Shown: in pieces, positions 1 through 7,549 of the stretch
Layout: every line of letters begins with the position of its first letter
Position numbering within the stretch: the first letter of the stretch is position 1
NCBI RefSeq assembly: GCF_019857225.1
Contig: NZ_JAFJSY010000099.1
Location: 1 to 34,480, forward strand
DNA from: Streptomyces plumbidurans
Lineage (GTDB): Bacteria > Actinomycetota > Actinomycetes > Streptomycetales > Streptomycetaceae
Length of the DNA stretch: 34,480 nt
Reading direction: 5' to 3'
The notes under the pieces: model-generated
Told to the model about the DNA's origin: nothing
What the model saw: the letters and a program-made list of their open reading frames with translations, nothing else
The model's database searches: none
Program-made: the position numbers and the translations under genes

Positions 1-936
1 ATAGCCATACGTCGACGGCGGAGGCGGCGGAGGCGGCGGCACGGCACCGGGAGCCTGCGCCCCCGGCGGAGGCGTGCCCGGAGCACCGGGCGCGCCGGGC
101 GCGCCGACCTGCGGCGCCACCGTCGTCCGCGGCAACTGGCTGCCACCCGACATCAGGGCCGTCTTGGCGTCCGCCGGTGTGTCCGTGTTCTCGTCGGGAT
201 TGCTCAGCGGCGGGGCGAACACGGTCGCGGGCAGCGGCACCGAACGGTCCTCACCCGACTCCGCGTTGGTGTCGGTACCGGCCCACGGGGTCCCTCCGGC
301 GGGCCGCGCCCCGGCGCCACCGCCGGCCTCACCGCCCGCACCCGCCTCCGGCCATCCGCCACCGGCGGCCGAAGCAGCCGGAGCAGCCGGAGCGACAGGC
401 GGAACCGGCGTCCCGGCCTGCGTCTCGGGCAGCGCGGCCACCCCCGACGCACCGGCCCCTGGCACACCGGCCCCGGACGCACCGTCGCCCGCCGCCGCAG
501 CGGCAGCAGCAGCGCCGGAACCGGCACCAGCACCGGCACCCGAGCCCCCGCGCCGATCCGGAATCCCCAGCTTGTCCGCCGCCTCCTGCAGCCACTCCGG
601 CGGACTCAGCAGGAACGACGTCTGGTTCAGATCCACCCGTTCCGGAGCCGCCAGCACGGGCTCGGCAACCCCGTCCGGGCGGCCGTACTCCTCCTCGTAG
701 CGGCGAATGACCTCACCCACCGGCAACGAGGGCCACAAGGTCGCCTCGCCGCTGTCCCGGGCGATCACCAGCCGCTGGTTGCCGCCGTCCGAACGCGGCC
801 CGTCCGCCCGGTCCTCGCCCCACACCACGAACCCGAGCTCGAACTCCCGCACCCGCACCTCACGATGCTGGTACGAGGGCAGCTCACCGTTGATCCACTC
901 CTCGGCGCGCTCCTGCGCCTGCGCGAAGGTCACCAT
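1..936 (-). CDS. Large protein with conserved N-terminal domain and Pro/Gly/Ala-rich linker (C-terminus outside window; probable SUKH-4-type family)
   Basis: ATG at 936 is preceded by GGGGGAG, which lies in the last codons of the upstream gene; the two genes are 7 bp apart and probably cotranscribed. The frame stays open for 312 codons to the window edge, so the C-terminus is missing. Residues 1-85 form a compact alpha/beta-looking domain (begins MVTFAQAQERAEEWING; contains FELGFVVW and EATLWPSLPVGEVIRRYEEEYG), resembling YrhB/Imm35-type domains. Near residue 105 comes a conserved block (DLNQTSFLLSPPEWLQEAADK). From about residue 130 on the chain is almost all Ala/Gly/Pro, with a conserved island DAKTALMSGGSQLP. 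I recall Streptomyces proteins of this layout, 700-800 residues long, that end in deaminase-like and SUKH-4 domains, but that part is not visible here. The link to immunity/toxin proteins also rests on its neighbours. No signal peptide or membrane segment is seen. Confidence 0.75.
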   Translation of the reverse strand, partial: MVTFAQAQERAEEWINGELPSYQHREVRVREFELGFVVWGEDRADGPRSDGGNQRLVIARDSGEATLWPSLPVGEVIRRYEEEYGRPDGVAEPVLAAPERVDLNQTSFLLSPPEWLQEAADKLGIPDRRGGSGAGAGAGSGAAAAAAAAGDGASGAGVPGAGASGVAALPETQAGTPVPPVAPAAPAASAAGGGWPEAGAGGEAGGGAGARPAGGTPWAGTDTNAESGEDRSVPLPATVFAPPLSNPDENTDTPADAKTALMSGGSQLPRTTVAPQVGAPGAPGAPGTPPPGAQAPGAVPPPPPPPPSTYGY

Positions 937-943
937 CGGACGC

Positions 944-1942
944 TCACTCCCCCACCGAAGAGACCGAAGACACCGGGACGGAACGCGCGAACCCGCCGTC
1001 CACCATCAGATTCGCCACCGTCTCCAACTCCGGCGGATTGCCGGCCAGCCGGGCCAGGAACTGGTCGAAGTCCTCACCGCACGGCAACAGCAACCGCTCC
1101 ACGCGGTCCGCCGGCGCCCACGACGGATCGACATCGCGGGCGTCGTCGTAGGCGCAGAACCACACCGAACCGATCCGCTCGCCCTTCACCTTCACCGCGA
1201 GCAGACCGCCCTGGACGAAGCCCACGCCCAGATAGTCCTTGGTCAGATGGTCGCGCAGACACTTGTTCACATAGACCAGGTCGTTGACGGCCGCCTCTTC
1301 ACGCACCGTGAAGAACGGCTGATCGATCAGCAGCCCCAGCTCGGCGTCCAGCGCCGTACCCACCGGCGCGCAACCACCCGCCGCCTTCAGGAAGGACCGG
1401 TACGCACCCGGCAGCCGGTACCCGAGATCCTCCTCGACCTGCTGCACCTGAGCCTCGGAGACCGCCACACCCGACTTCGGCAGCCCGAAATGCGCCGGTC
1501 GCGTCTCCTGCAACGGCCGCGTGCCCCGCTTGCCCTGGTCCACCGCGGCCGTCGCTATCCCGCCGTGATGCCGCAGCAGCGCCTTCACCTCCACCGGCAC
1601 CAGCTCCAGCCGCCGCGCACCCAGCACGTGATGCCACGTCCAGCCGTGCGGCGTCGCCACCGCGGGCACCGTGTCCCACAACTCGTGCCCGGTCGCCGCC
1701 AGCGCCGCGTTCGCCGACACGTAGTCCGTCAGCCGCAACTCGTCGACCCCGAAACCCTCCGGCGGCTCCGCGATCTCCGCGGCCGCCCGCGCATACGGCG
1801 AGAAGTCGGGGTAACCACGCTCGTCGATACGTACCCCTCTCGGGTGACGTGCCGCCCGGACCGGATCCGGGAAATGCACGACCTGCCCGGCATAGGCCGC
1901 GTTCGGCGGCGCGGCTTGCTGCCCGAGCCGACCTGTCGTCAT
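944..1942 (-). CDS. WHH/HNH-nuclease-like domain fused to SMI1/KNR4 (SUKH-1) domain
   Basis: 332 residues from ATG 1942, which follows AGGGGG at a good distance; two in-frame upstream ATGs (2002, 1963) have poorer context. Residues 45-130 contain VDELRLTDYVSANAAL followed by GWTWHHV...LELVPVEVKALLRHHGG. This matches the WHH-type HNH nuclease pattern (W-H-H, LVP, then HxGG), except that the His usually found after LVPxxV is Lys120. Residues 160-310 look like a SMI1/KNR4 domain (EEDLGYRLPGAYRSFLKAAGG, then the acidic and aromatic SVWFCAYDDARD). In polymorphic toxin systems WHH domains are toxins and SUKH-1 domains bind and inhibit toxins, so a fusion could be self-restrained or a catalytically dead sensor. 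That is inference. It lies upstream of the truncated linker protein and divergent from the deaminase gene. Confidence 0.78.
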   Translation of the reverse strand: MTTGRLGQQAAPPNAAYAGQVVHFPDPVRAARHPRGVRIDERGYPDFSPYARAAAEIAEPPEGFGVDELRLTDYVSANAALAATGHELWDTVPAVATPHGWTWHHVLGARRLELVPVEVKALLRHHGGIATAAVDQGKRGTRPLQETRPAHFGLPKSGVAVSEAQVQQVEEDLGYRLPGAYRSFLKAAGGCAPVGTALDAELGLLIDQPFFTVREEAAVNDLVYVNKCLRDHLTKDYLGVGFVQGGLLAVKVKGERIGSVWFCAYDDARDVDPSWAPADRVERLLLPCGEDFDQFLARLAGNPPELETVANLMVDGGFARSVPVSSVSSVGE

Positions 1943-2307
1943 GGCGGTTGCCCCCTGCGGCATTCTGGTACGGCCCGCAGCAACCGGCTCCAAGCCGCCC
2001 ACCGCGCCCCGTATCGACTGTCTCGTCCGTCGCGACTTCCGTCCCGACCATCACCGCGCCCGACACCACGCGCCATCGCGTGTGTCACCACGCACCGCCG
2101 CGTGGACCGCGGTGCCGACAGCCTATGCGGTACGACCGCACCGGTCACCGGGCACCGGTCAGCCGCCCTCCGCTTCCGTGACCTGCCGTCACCCCACCGT
2201 GACAGCCCGCCCAAACCCGGGCGTGTCGCACCGCCCCAGCTTCCGCACCAGCCACGCGATTTGGCACTCTGTGACCTCCGGGGGATGCTCTGGAGGGGAT
2301 GACGATC
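1943..2307. other. Divergent intergenic region, no gene seen
   Basis: About 365 bp between the leftward WHH/SMI1 gene and the rightward deaminase gene. Open frames here are extensions of flanking genes or GC-bias shadows. It holds a good leftward promoter candidate (2120-2148). There is also a direct repeat CACCGGTCA around 2140-2162 and a GGAGGGG ribosome binding site at 2292-2297 for the rightward gene. No convincing rightward promoter was found. Confidence 0.6.
2120..2148 (-). promoter_or_regulatory. Vegetative-type promoter with palindrome in the spacer
   Basis: Read leftwards: -35 GTGACC (2148-2143), a 17-bp spacer, -10 TAGGCT (2125-2120). This fits the Streptomyces housekeeping consensus TTGACn-17-TAGnnT. 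Most of the spacer is a perfect inverted repeat TGCGGT-ACG-ACCGCA (2126-2140), a natural repressor site. The predicted start near 2113 would leave an untranslated leader of about 170 nt before the WHH/SMI1 gene. Confidence 0.5.
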
Positions 2308-2835
2308 ATGAACGCGACGCAGACGGGACCCCACGCGGCCCCGCACACCGGGACGTCCGGCGACCCGCGCATCGGCTGGAGCGCCACCGAGACACCGCAC
2401 GCCCCGACCCTGCTCCACCGCCGCGACGGCATACTCCCCACCGTCGCCGCCGCCCTCTCCGTACGCGGCGCCACCCTCACCGGCACCGCCGCCCGCGGCG
2501 AGGAACCCCCCGCCCTGCACCCCCTTGTACAGGACTTCCTCGACACCCTCACCAGCGCCCAACGCGACCGCTTCACCGGCCGCTGCGCCGAAACCATCCT
2601 CATCTCACGCCACATAGCCTCGGCCGACGCCGCCCGCAGCAAACGCGCCGCACGCAAACCCATGACCAACGGCGAAGCCCGCAAAGCCCTCAAGCAGGCC
2701 AAACTCACCGCCCGCCGCATCCGCGAGGACGGCGACCCCCTGCACGGCAGCTTCGCCACCCCCTGCCGCGCCTGCACCGCCCTCAGCGCCCACTTCGGCG
2801 TCCGCATCGTCGACCCCGCGGCGGCAGACGACTGA
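2308..2835 (+). CDS. YwqJ-type putative nucleotide/nucleic-acid deaminase
   Basis: 175 residues from ATG 2308, chosen because GGAGGGG (2292-2297) is 10-11 nt upstream; an in-frame ATG at 2299 lies only 1-2 nt from it. The deaminase zinc signature is present: C93-A-E95 within GRCAETILISRH, and PC153xxC156 within TPCRACTAL. This is the CxE plus PCxxC pattern of the YwqJ-like branch of the deaminase superfamily, whose members are often toxins that deaminate nucleotides or nucleic acids. No signal peptide, membrane segment, repeats or secretion tag is visible, and the whole protein is about one catalytic domain, so it probably acts inside the cell. The next gene, 86 bp downstream on the same strand, encodes a SUKH-3 protein, an immunity-type fold. 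The substrate cannot be told from sequence. Confidence 0.8.
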   Translation: MNATQTGPHAAPHTGTSGDPRIGWSATETPHAPTLLHRRDGILPTVAAALSVRGATLTGTAARGEEPPALHPLVQDFLDTLTSAQRDRFTGRCAETILISRHIASADAARSKRAARKPMTNGEARKALKQAKLTARRIREDGDPLHGSFATPCRACTALSAHFGVRIVDPAAADD

Positions 2836-2921
2836 CCCGACCACACAAACCAGCCCGGGCCGAACACCTACCCATGCCCGCACCGGGCCCGACACCACCG
2901 AACTCGACGATCGAAGGGCAG

Positions 2922-3416
2922 ATGCACCCCGACCGCACCTCCACCACCCGCTTCCCCGTACCCGTGGACGCCGCACTGCGCGCCGCCGGCTGGCAACCCG
3001 GACGCTGGGACATAAAGCAGGCCGAGATCTGGGCCGACACCCTGCGCGAACACACCTCACCCGCAGGCCACCGGCACGCCGTCTTCCCCGCCGCCGTGGA
3101 AGCCTGGGCCGAATTCGGCGGCCTGCGCATCACACCCACCGGACCCGGCCGCCAAGTCGCCCCGGCCGCCCTCCACATCGACCCCCTGCACGGCCTGCAC
3201 ATGGCCCGCACACTCGCCGACCTCGGCCGCGCACTCGACACCGAAGTAAGCCCCCTCGGCACCGAGACCGACAACGACTCCCTCATCGCCGTCGACGCCG
3301 AAGGCCGCGTCTACGCCCTCGACCACACGGGCGACTGGTACCTCGGCCCCGACATCGACCAGGCCCTCGCCGGCCTCGTCTCGGGCATCGAGCCCACCCG
3401 CCTCACCGCGGGCTGA
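2922..3416 (+). CDS. SUKH-3 family immunity-like protein
   Basis: 164 residues from ATG 2922 (GAAGGG just upstream); an in-frame ATG at 2874 would add 16 residues but has no ribosome binding site. The sequence resembles SUKH-3 domains: AALRAAGWQPGRWDI near the start, then AVEAWAEFGGLRI, then a C-terminal block DAEGRVYALDHTGDWYLGPDIDQAL. SUKH proteins bind and neutralise partner toxins in polymorphic toxin systems. Here it directly follows the deaminase gene, so it is the obvious candidate inhibitor or partner. It has no membrane segment or signal peptide and should be cytoplasmic. It is convergent with the histidine kinase gene, with only 26 bp between them. Confidence 0.82.
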   Translation: MHPDRTSTTRFPVPVDAALRAAGWQPGRWDIKQAEIWADTLREHTSPAGHRHAVFPAAVEAWAEFGGLRITPTGPGRQVAPAALHIDPLHGLHMARTLADLGRALDTEVSPLGTETDNDSLIAVDAEGRVYALDHTGDWYLGPDIDQALAGLVSGIEPTRLTAG

Positions 3417-3442
3417 CACACCACGGAGCGAGCCCCCTGCGG

Positions 3443-4747
3443 CTACGCCGCCGGAATCACCGCCGACACCCGGAAACCCCCCGCATCGGTCGGCCCCGAC
3501 ACGAACACCCCACCCAGCGCGGTCACCCGCTCCTTCATCCCCACCAGACCATTGCCCCCCGAAGGCAACCGCGCCGACACCGCCGAAGACACCTCCGGCG
3601 GCGGCTCGTTCTCCACCTGCATCGCGATCTCCGACACCCGATGCGCAAGCCGCACATACGTCTTCGCACCCGCCGCATGCTTGTGGACGTTCGTCAACGC
3701 CTCCTGCACCACCCGATACGCCGTCTGCTCGATCTCCGCCGCATAGTCACGGACGTCCCCCTCGACCGACAGATCCACCACCATCCCCGCAGCCGCCGAC
3801 TGCCCCACCAACTCCTCCAGCTCCGACAGACACGGCCCCTCCCCCTCGTCCGCCGCCCGCTCGGCCGCCTCCGCCGCCGCAACCCCCACCGCCGCCAACG
3901 GCACCGCCTGCTCGGCACGCCGCACCCCGCCCCCGCTGCGCAGCACCCCCAGCATCTCCCGCAACTCCGTCAACGCCTGCCGCCCCATGTCCCCCACCAA
4001 CGCCGCGTTCTTCACGGCCTTCTCGGGGTCCTTCCGCGCAACCGCCTGCAACGCCGCCGCATGCACCACCATCAGGCTCACCCGATGCGCGACGACATCA
4101 TGCATCTCCCGCGCGATCCGGGTCCGCTCCTCACCCCGCGCCCACTCGGCCCGCTCCTCGGCCCGCTCCGCCAGCAACTGCAACTCACGCTCGAGACTGT
4201 CCGCACGCTCCCGCAGACTCTCCATCAGCCGGCGCCGCGCCCCCACATACAGACCCAGCAGCAACGGCGGCGCCGTCATCCCGATCGCCGTCGTGATCGC
4301 CGCGAACGGAACGAACCAGTCCCCCAGGTCCCAGGTCCCCCGCGCCATGTCCTGCCGCACCCGCACGAACATCACGATCAACATGCCGACCAGCGACATC
4401 CCCGCCAGCGAGGCGATGATGCGGCGCGGCAGCTCGGACGCCGCCAACGTGTACAGACCGACGATGCCCATCAGATAGCCCATCTGGGCCGGGGTGATGG
4501 CGATCGAGACCAGCACGACAGCGATCGGCCACTGCCGCCGGACAAGCAGCGCCGAACCCGCCAGCACCCCGAAGACGACCCCCACCGCCACCGGAAGCCC
4601 CGCGTCCCGCGCGAACCGCACCCCCTCGAACGCACACTCCAGCGCGGAGGCCGCCGCCAGGCCCACATCGAGCGCGGCACTCCGCCACCTGGCCCACCAC
4701 CACGGCCCTCCCCGGGCCGCGGCGTGGTCTTCCCCCGTCGTGGTCAT
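3443..4747 (-). CDS. Orphan DesK/NarX-type sensor histidine kinase
   Basis: 434 residues. The N-terminal half has about five or six hydrophobic segments (residues 25-170) with little extracellular loop, suggesting a membrane-embedded sensor. A coiled-coil linker follows (residues 172-205), then a HisKA_3 dimerisation domain with phospho-acceptor H216 in IAREMHDVVAHRVS. A HATPase domain follows with the N-box (RVVQEALTNVHKHA) and a glycine box (GGNGLVGMKERVTALGG). Such kinases pair with NarL/LuxR-type response regulators, but none is adjacent; the nearest are about 14 and 21 kb away. ATG 4747 is the only good start. TAGGCT, a typical -10 box, ends 6 nt upstream, so the mRNA may be leaderless. 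Confidence 0.93.
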   Translation of the reverse strand: MTTTGEDHAAARGGPWWWARWRSAALDVGLAAASALECAFEGVRFARDAGLPVAVGVVFGVLAGSALLVRRQWPIAVVLVSIAITPAQMGYLMGIVGLYTLAASELPRRIIASLAGMSLVGMLIVMFVRVRQDMARGTWDLGDWFVPFAAITTAIGMTAPPLLLGLYVGARRRLMESLRERADSLERELQLLAERAEERAEWARGEERTRIAREMHDVVAHRVSLMVVHAAALQAVARKDPEKAVKNAALVGDMGRQALTELREMLGVLRSGGGVRRAEQAVPLAAVGVAAAEAAERAADEGEGPCLSELEELVGQSAAAGMVVDLSVEGDVRDYAAEIEQTAYRVVQEALTNVHKHAAGAKTYVRLAHRVSEIAMQVENEPPPEVSSAVSARLPSGGNGLVGMKERVTALGGVFVSGPTDAGGFRVSAVIPAA

Positions 4748-4753
4748 GCCTCC

Positions 4754-4759
4754 AGCCTA
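4754..4759 (-). promoter_or_regulatory. -10 box placing transcription start at the histidine kinase ATG
   Basis: Reading leftwards, TAGGCT occupies 4759-4754 and GGAGGC separates it from ATG at 4747. If it is the -10 element, transcription starts at the A of the start codon. No good -35 was found 16-18 bp upstream. The GGAGG within the gap would be too close to the ATG to act as a normal ribosome binding site. Confidence 0.35.
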
Positions 4760-4908
4760 CGGGCGTCCGCGCCCCGTTTTCCGGCGAGTTTTCACGACGG
4801 GTCCACACCACACTCCGTGACCGAACGGGCACAAAAGCACCCCCTTTCCCTCGAACTACTGAATCGCACACCGTTCGAGTCCGGAACCGATCATTCCGCC
4901 CGGACGGT

Positions 4909-5787
4909 ATGCCCATGGCACATCCACACGGCAAGTACGCCGACTTCGAGGGGTTGCGAGAACGGGCGGTGGCGCTGCGGCGAGCAGGCCTCAGCCGACG
5001 CCAGATCCGCGACCGCCTGCACGTCGACAACAACGACCTCCTCAACCGCCTCCTGGACGGCGAGCCCGCACCAGCCTGGACAAAACGCCCCAACGCCAAG
5101 GACGACCTACGAGACCGAGCACGCGAACTCCGCCTCCAGGGCTGGACCTACGACCAGATCCAGGTCGAACTGGGCTGCTCCAAGAGCTCGATCTCCCTGT
5201 GGGTACGGGACCTGCCGAGGCCCGAGCGACGTGATCCCTCGGAGCAGGCGAAGCTCGCATCCCGGAAGCGGTGGGAGCACGAACTCGCGATCCGGGACGA
5301 GGAGCGGCAGCGCACGAAGGCGTGTGCCACACAGGAGATCGGCGGGTTGTCCGACCGGGAGTTGTTCATGGCCGGAGTCGCCCTCTACTGGGCCGAGGGG
5401 ACCAAGGACAAACCCCACGCGCGGCGCGAACGAGTCACTTTCGTCAACAGCGATCCCGACGTCATCCGCATGTACCTTGCGTGGCTCGACCTGCTCAAGG
5501 TCGGACGCGAGGACATTCGGTTCCGCCTGCTGATTCACGAGTCGGCCGACGTGGCAGCAGCCGAGAACTACTGGGCGGAGCTCGTCGGTTCGGACCGGAG
5601 CGCATTCGGCAAGACCACACTGAAGCGGCACAACCCGAAGACGGTGCGCAAGAACACGGGCGACGACTACCGAGGGTGCCTCGTCCTCGACGTGCGACGC
5701 AGCGCTGAGCTGTACCGTCGCATCGAAGGCTGGTGGTACGGCATAGTAGGAGCCGCCACCGCATCCGATCTACGAAATCGGACATAG
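4909..5787 (+). CDS. Double helix-turn-helix protein with LAGLIDADG-like C-terminal domain
   Basis: 292 residues from ATG 4909; a second ATG at 4915 is equally possible and neither has a clear ribosome binding site. Residues 22-48 (ALRRAGLSRRQIRDRLHV) and 72-99 (RLQGWTYDQIQVELGCSKSS) are two helix-turn-helix units. Residues 146-275 start with FMAGVALYWAEGTKD, an acidic LAGLIDADG-like motif, followed by VTFVNSDPDVIRMYLAWL and a second half ending in ELYRRIEGWW. The fold suggests descent from homing endonucleases or WhiA-like proteins. It could be a site-specific DNA-binding protein, a nuclease or a transcription factor; the role is unknown. It ends 6 bp before tRNA-Gln, a common landing point for acquired DNA, but no attachment repeats were found. 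Its codon use looks slightly less GC-biased than its neighbours. Confidence 0.8.
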   Translation: MPMAHPHGKYADFEGLRERAVALRRAGLSRRQIRDRLHVDNNDLLNRLLDGEPAPAWTKRPNAKDDLRDRARELRLQGWTYDQIQVELGCSKSSISLWVRDLPRPERRDPSEQAKLASRKRWEHELAIRDEERQRTKACATQEIGGLSDRELFMAGVALYWAEGTKDKPHARRERVTFVNSDPDVIRMYLAWLDLLKVGREDIRFRLLIHESADVAAAENYWAELVGSDRSAFGKTTLKRHNPKTVRKNTGDDYRGCLVLDVRRSAELYRRIEGWWYGIVGAATASDLRNRT

Positions 5788-5793
5788 CGGTAA

Positions 5794-5864
5794 TCCCGGG
5801 TCGTCTAAGGGCAAGACGTCAGATTTTGGTTCTGATCATGGGGGTTCGAGTCCTCCCCCGGGAG
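5794..5864 (+). tRNA. tRNA-Gln (anticodon TTG)
   Basis: Complete cloverleaf. Acceptor stem TCCCGGG (5794-5800) pairs with CCCGGGA (5857-5863), with discriminator G5864. D-stem is GTCT/AGAC and the anticodon stem is TCAGA/TCTGA around loop TTTTGGT. The anticodon TTG (5826-5828) reads CAA. The T-arm is GGGGG-TTCGAGT-CCTCC with one G-T pair. CCA is not encoded. It sits directly upstream of glmU, an arrangement I recall from Streptomyces. Confidence 0.97.
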
Positions 5865-5985
5865 CACATGCTCGGTTCGGGTCCTGACTGGTGACAGCAC
5901 AGTCAGGGCCACTCCCATGTCCCCCACGAAACGCCCCGGTATCCTGCGGATGTCCCCACCCGTCCAAAAGCCGAAGGGCAACCCC

Positions 5986-7434
5986 GTGAGCGCCATTCGC
6001 CCGGCAGCCGTCGTCGTTCTCGCAGCGGGTGAGGGCACCCGTATGAAATCGGCCACACCCAAGGTCCTCCATGAGCTCTGCGGGCGCAGTCTCGTGGGTC
6101 ATGTGCTGTCCGCAGCGCGTGAGTTGGACCCCGAGAACCTGGTCGTCGTGGTCGGGCATGCGCGGGAGAAGGTGGGTGCGCATCTCGCCGAGATCGACCC
6201 CGACGTGCGTACCGCTGTGCAGGCCGAGCAGAACGGCACCGGGCACGCCGTGCGGATCGCGCTCGAGGAGCTCGGTGGCAGCGTCGACGGAACAGTGGTC
6301 GTCGTGTGCGGCGACACCCCCCTGCTGACCGGTGAGACCCTGCGCGGCCTCGCCGCCACGCACGCCTCCGACGGCAACGCGGTCACGGTGCTGTCCGCGG
6401 AGGTCCCGGACGCTACGGGGTACGGCCGGATCGTGCGCGACGAGGACACCGGTGCGGTCACCGAGATCGTCGAGCACAAGGACGCGACCGAGGCGCAGCG
6501 CGCCATCCGTGAGATCAACTCCGGTGTGTTCGCGTTCGACGGGCAGTTGCTGGCCGACGCGTTGAAGAAGATCCGTACGGACAACAGCCAGGGCGAGGAG
6601 TACCTCACCGACGTTCTCGGCATCCTGCGTGAGGCCGGCCATCGTGTCGGTGCGTCCGTCGCCGGTGATCATCGTGAGATCGCGGGGATCAACAACCGGG
6701 TGCAGTTGAGCGAGGCCCGGCGGATTCTCAACGACCGGCTGCTGACTGCGGCGATGCTGGCCGGCGTCACGGTCGTCGACCCGGCGACGACGTGGGTCGA
6801 TGTCACGGTCACCTTCGAGCAGGATGCCGTGGTTCACCCGGGCACTCAGCTGCACGGCTCCACGCATCTGGGTGAGGGTGCGGAGGTCGGCCCCAACAGC
6901 CGTCTCAAGGACACCCGGGTTGACGCCGGGGCGCGTGTGGACAACACGGTGGCCGACGGCGCCCATGTCGGGCCGCAGGCGACCGTGGGTCCCTTCGCGT
7001 ATCTGCGGCCGGGTACGCGGCTCGGGTTGAAGGCGAAGGTCGGTACGTACGTCGAGACCAAGAACGCCTCCATCGGGGAGGGCACCAAGGTGCCGCACCT
7101 GTCCTACGTGGGTGACGCGACGATCGGTGAGTACACCAACATCGGTGCGGCCAGCGTGTTCGTGAATTACGACGGCCAGGAGAAGCACCACACGACGGTG
7201 GGGTCGCATTGCCGTACGGGTTCGGACAATATGTTTGTGGCGCCTGTCACGATCGGGGACGGTTCGTACACCGCTGCCGGCTCCGTGATCACGAAGGATG
7301 TGCCGCCCGGTTCGCTGGCCGTGGCCCGCGGTCAGCAGCGGAATATCGAGGGTTGGGTGGCGCGTAAGCGTCCGGGGAGTGCCGCGGCGAAGGCGGCTGA
7401 GGCGACGGCCCGGCGGGGTGAGAGCGAGGACTGA
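5986..7434 (+). CDS. glmU: Bifunctional N-acetylglucosamine-1-phosphate uridyltransferase / glucosamine-1-phosphate acetyltransferase
   Basis: 482 residues from GTG 5986, preceded by GAAGGG at 7 nt; an upstream in-frame ATG (5917) would add a non-conserved leader. The N-terminal pyrophosphorylase domain shows the nucleotide-binding signature LAAGEGTRMKS (residues 12-22), QNGTGHAV and CGDTPLL. The C-terminal left-handed beta-helix carries hexapeptide repeats and the acetyltransferase regions YVETKNASIGEGTKVPHLSYVGD, NYDG and GSDNMFVAPVTIGDGSYTAAGSVIT. GlmU makes UDP-GlcNAc for peptidoglycan and wall polymers in the cytoplasm. The C-terminal tail (RPGSAAAKAAEATARRGESED) is a typical disordered actinobacterial extension. 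The gene lies just after tRNA-Gln and before prs. Confidence 0.98.
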   Translation: MSAIRPAAVVVLAAGEGTRMKSATPKVLHELCGRSLVGHVLSAARELDPENLVVVVGHAREKVGAHLAEIDPDVRTAVQAEQNGTGHAVRIALEELGGSVDGTVVVVCGDTPLLTGETLRGLAATHASDGNAVTVLSAEVPDATGYGRIVRDEDTGAVTEIVEHKDATEAQRAIREINSGVFAFDGQLLADALKKIRTDNSQGEEYLTDVLGILREAGHRVGASVAGDHREIAGINNRVQLSEARRILNDRLLTAAMLAGVTVVDPATTWVDVTVTFEQDAVVHPGTQLHGSTHLGEGAEVGPNSRLKDTRVDAGARVDNTVADGAHVGPQATVGPFAYLRPGTRLGLKAKVGTYVETKNASIGEGTKVPHLSYVGDATIGEYTNIGAASVFVNYDGQEKHHTTVGSHCRTGSDNMFVAPVTIGDGSYTAAGSVITKDVPPGSLAVARGQQRNIEGWVARKRPGSAAAKAAEATARRGESED

Positions 7435-7549
7435 CCGGATTCGGGTGCGTCAAACACGGCGTACCGTGATATCTGCACACAGCCGTACCGCCACCTGCAT
7501 CGACATCGTGTACGGCCCCCAGCTGAGACACCTCTGAGGAGACAGTGCT

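Noticed and set aside
2261..2289. TTGGCA-17-GATGCT as promoter of the deaminase gene
   Set aside because: Its predicted start would fall inside the ribosome binding site of the same gene. The resemblance of TTGGCACTC to a CIRCE half-site has no matching second half.
707..2302. Rightward open frame of about 530 codons opposite the first two genes
   Set aside because: Arg/Pro/His-rich antisense frame; the leftward frames contain recognisable domains and ribosome binding sites.
3417..3442. Terminator between the converging SUKH-3 and histidine kinase genes
   Set aside because: Only a weak GGC/GCC pairing is visible; no convincing stem.
5794..5864. Possible integration site at tRNA-Gln
   Set aside because: I looked for a second copy of the tRNA 3' end and for an integrase gene in the window and saw neither.
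7456..7516. Inverted repeats in the glmU-prs gap as a riboswitch or terminator
   Set aside because: The stems are short (5 and 7 bp) with long or poor loops; not enough to call a structure.
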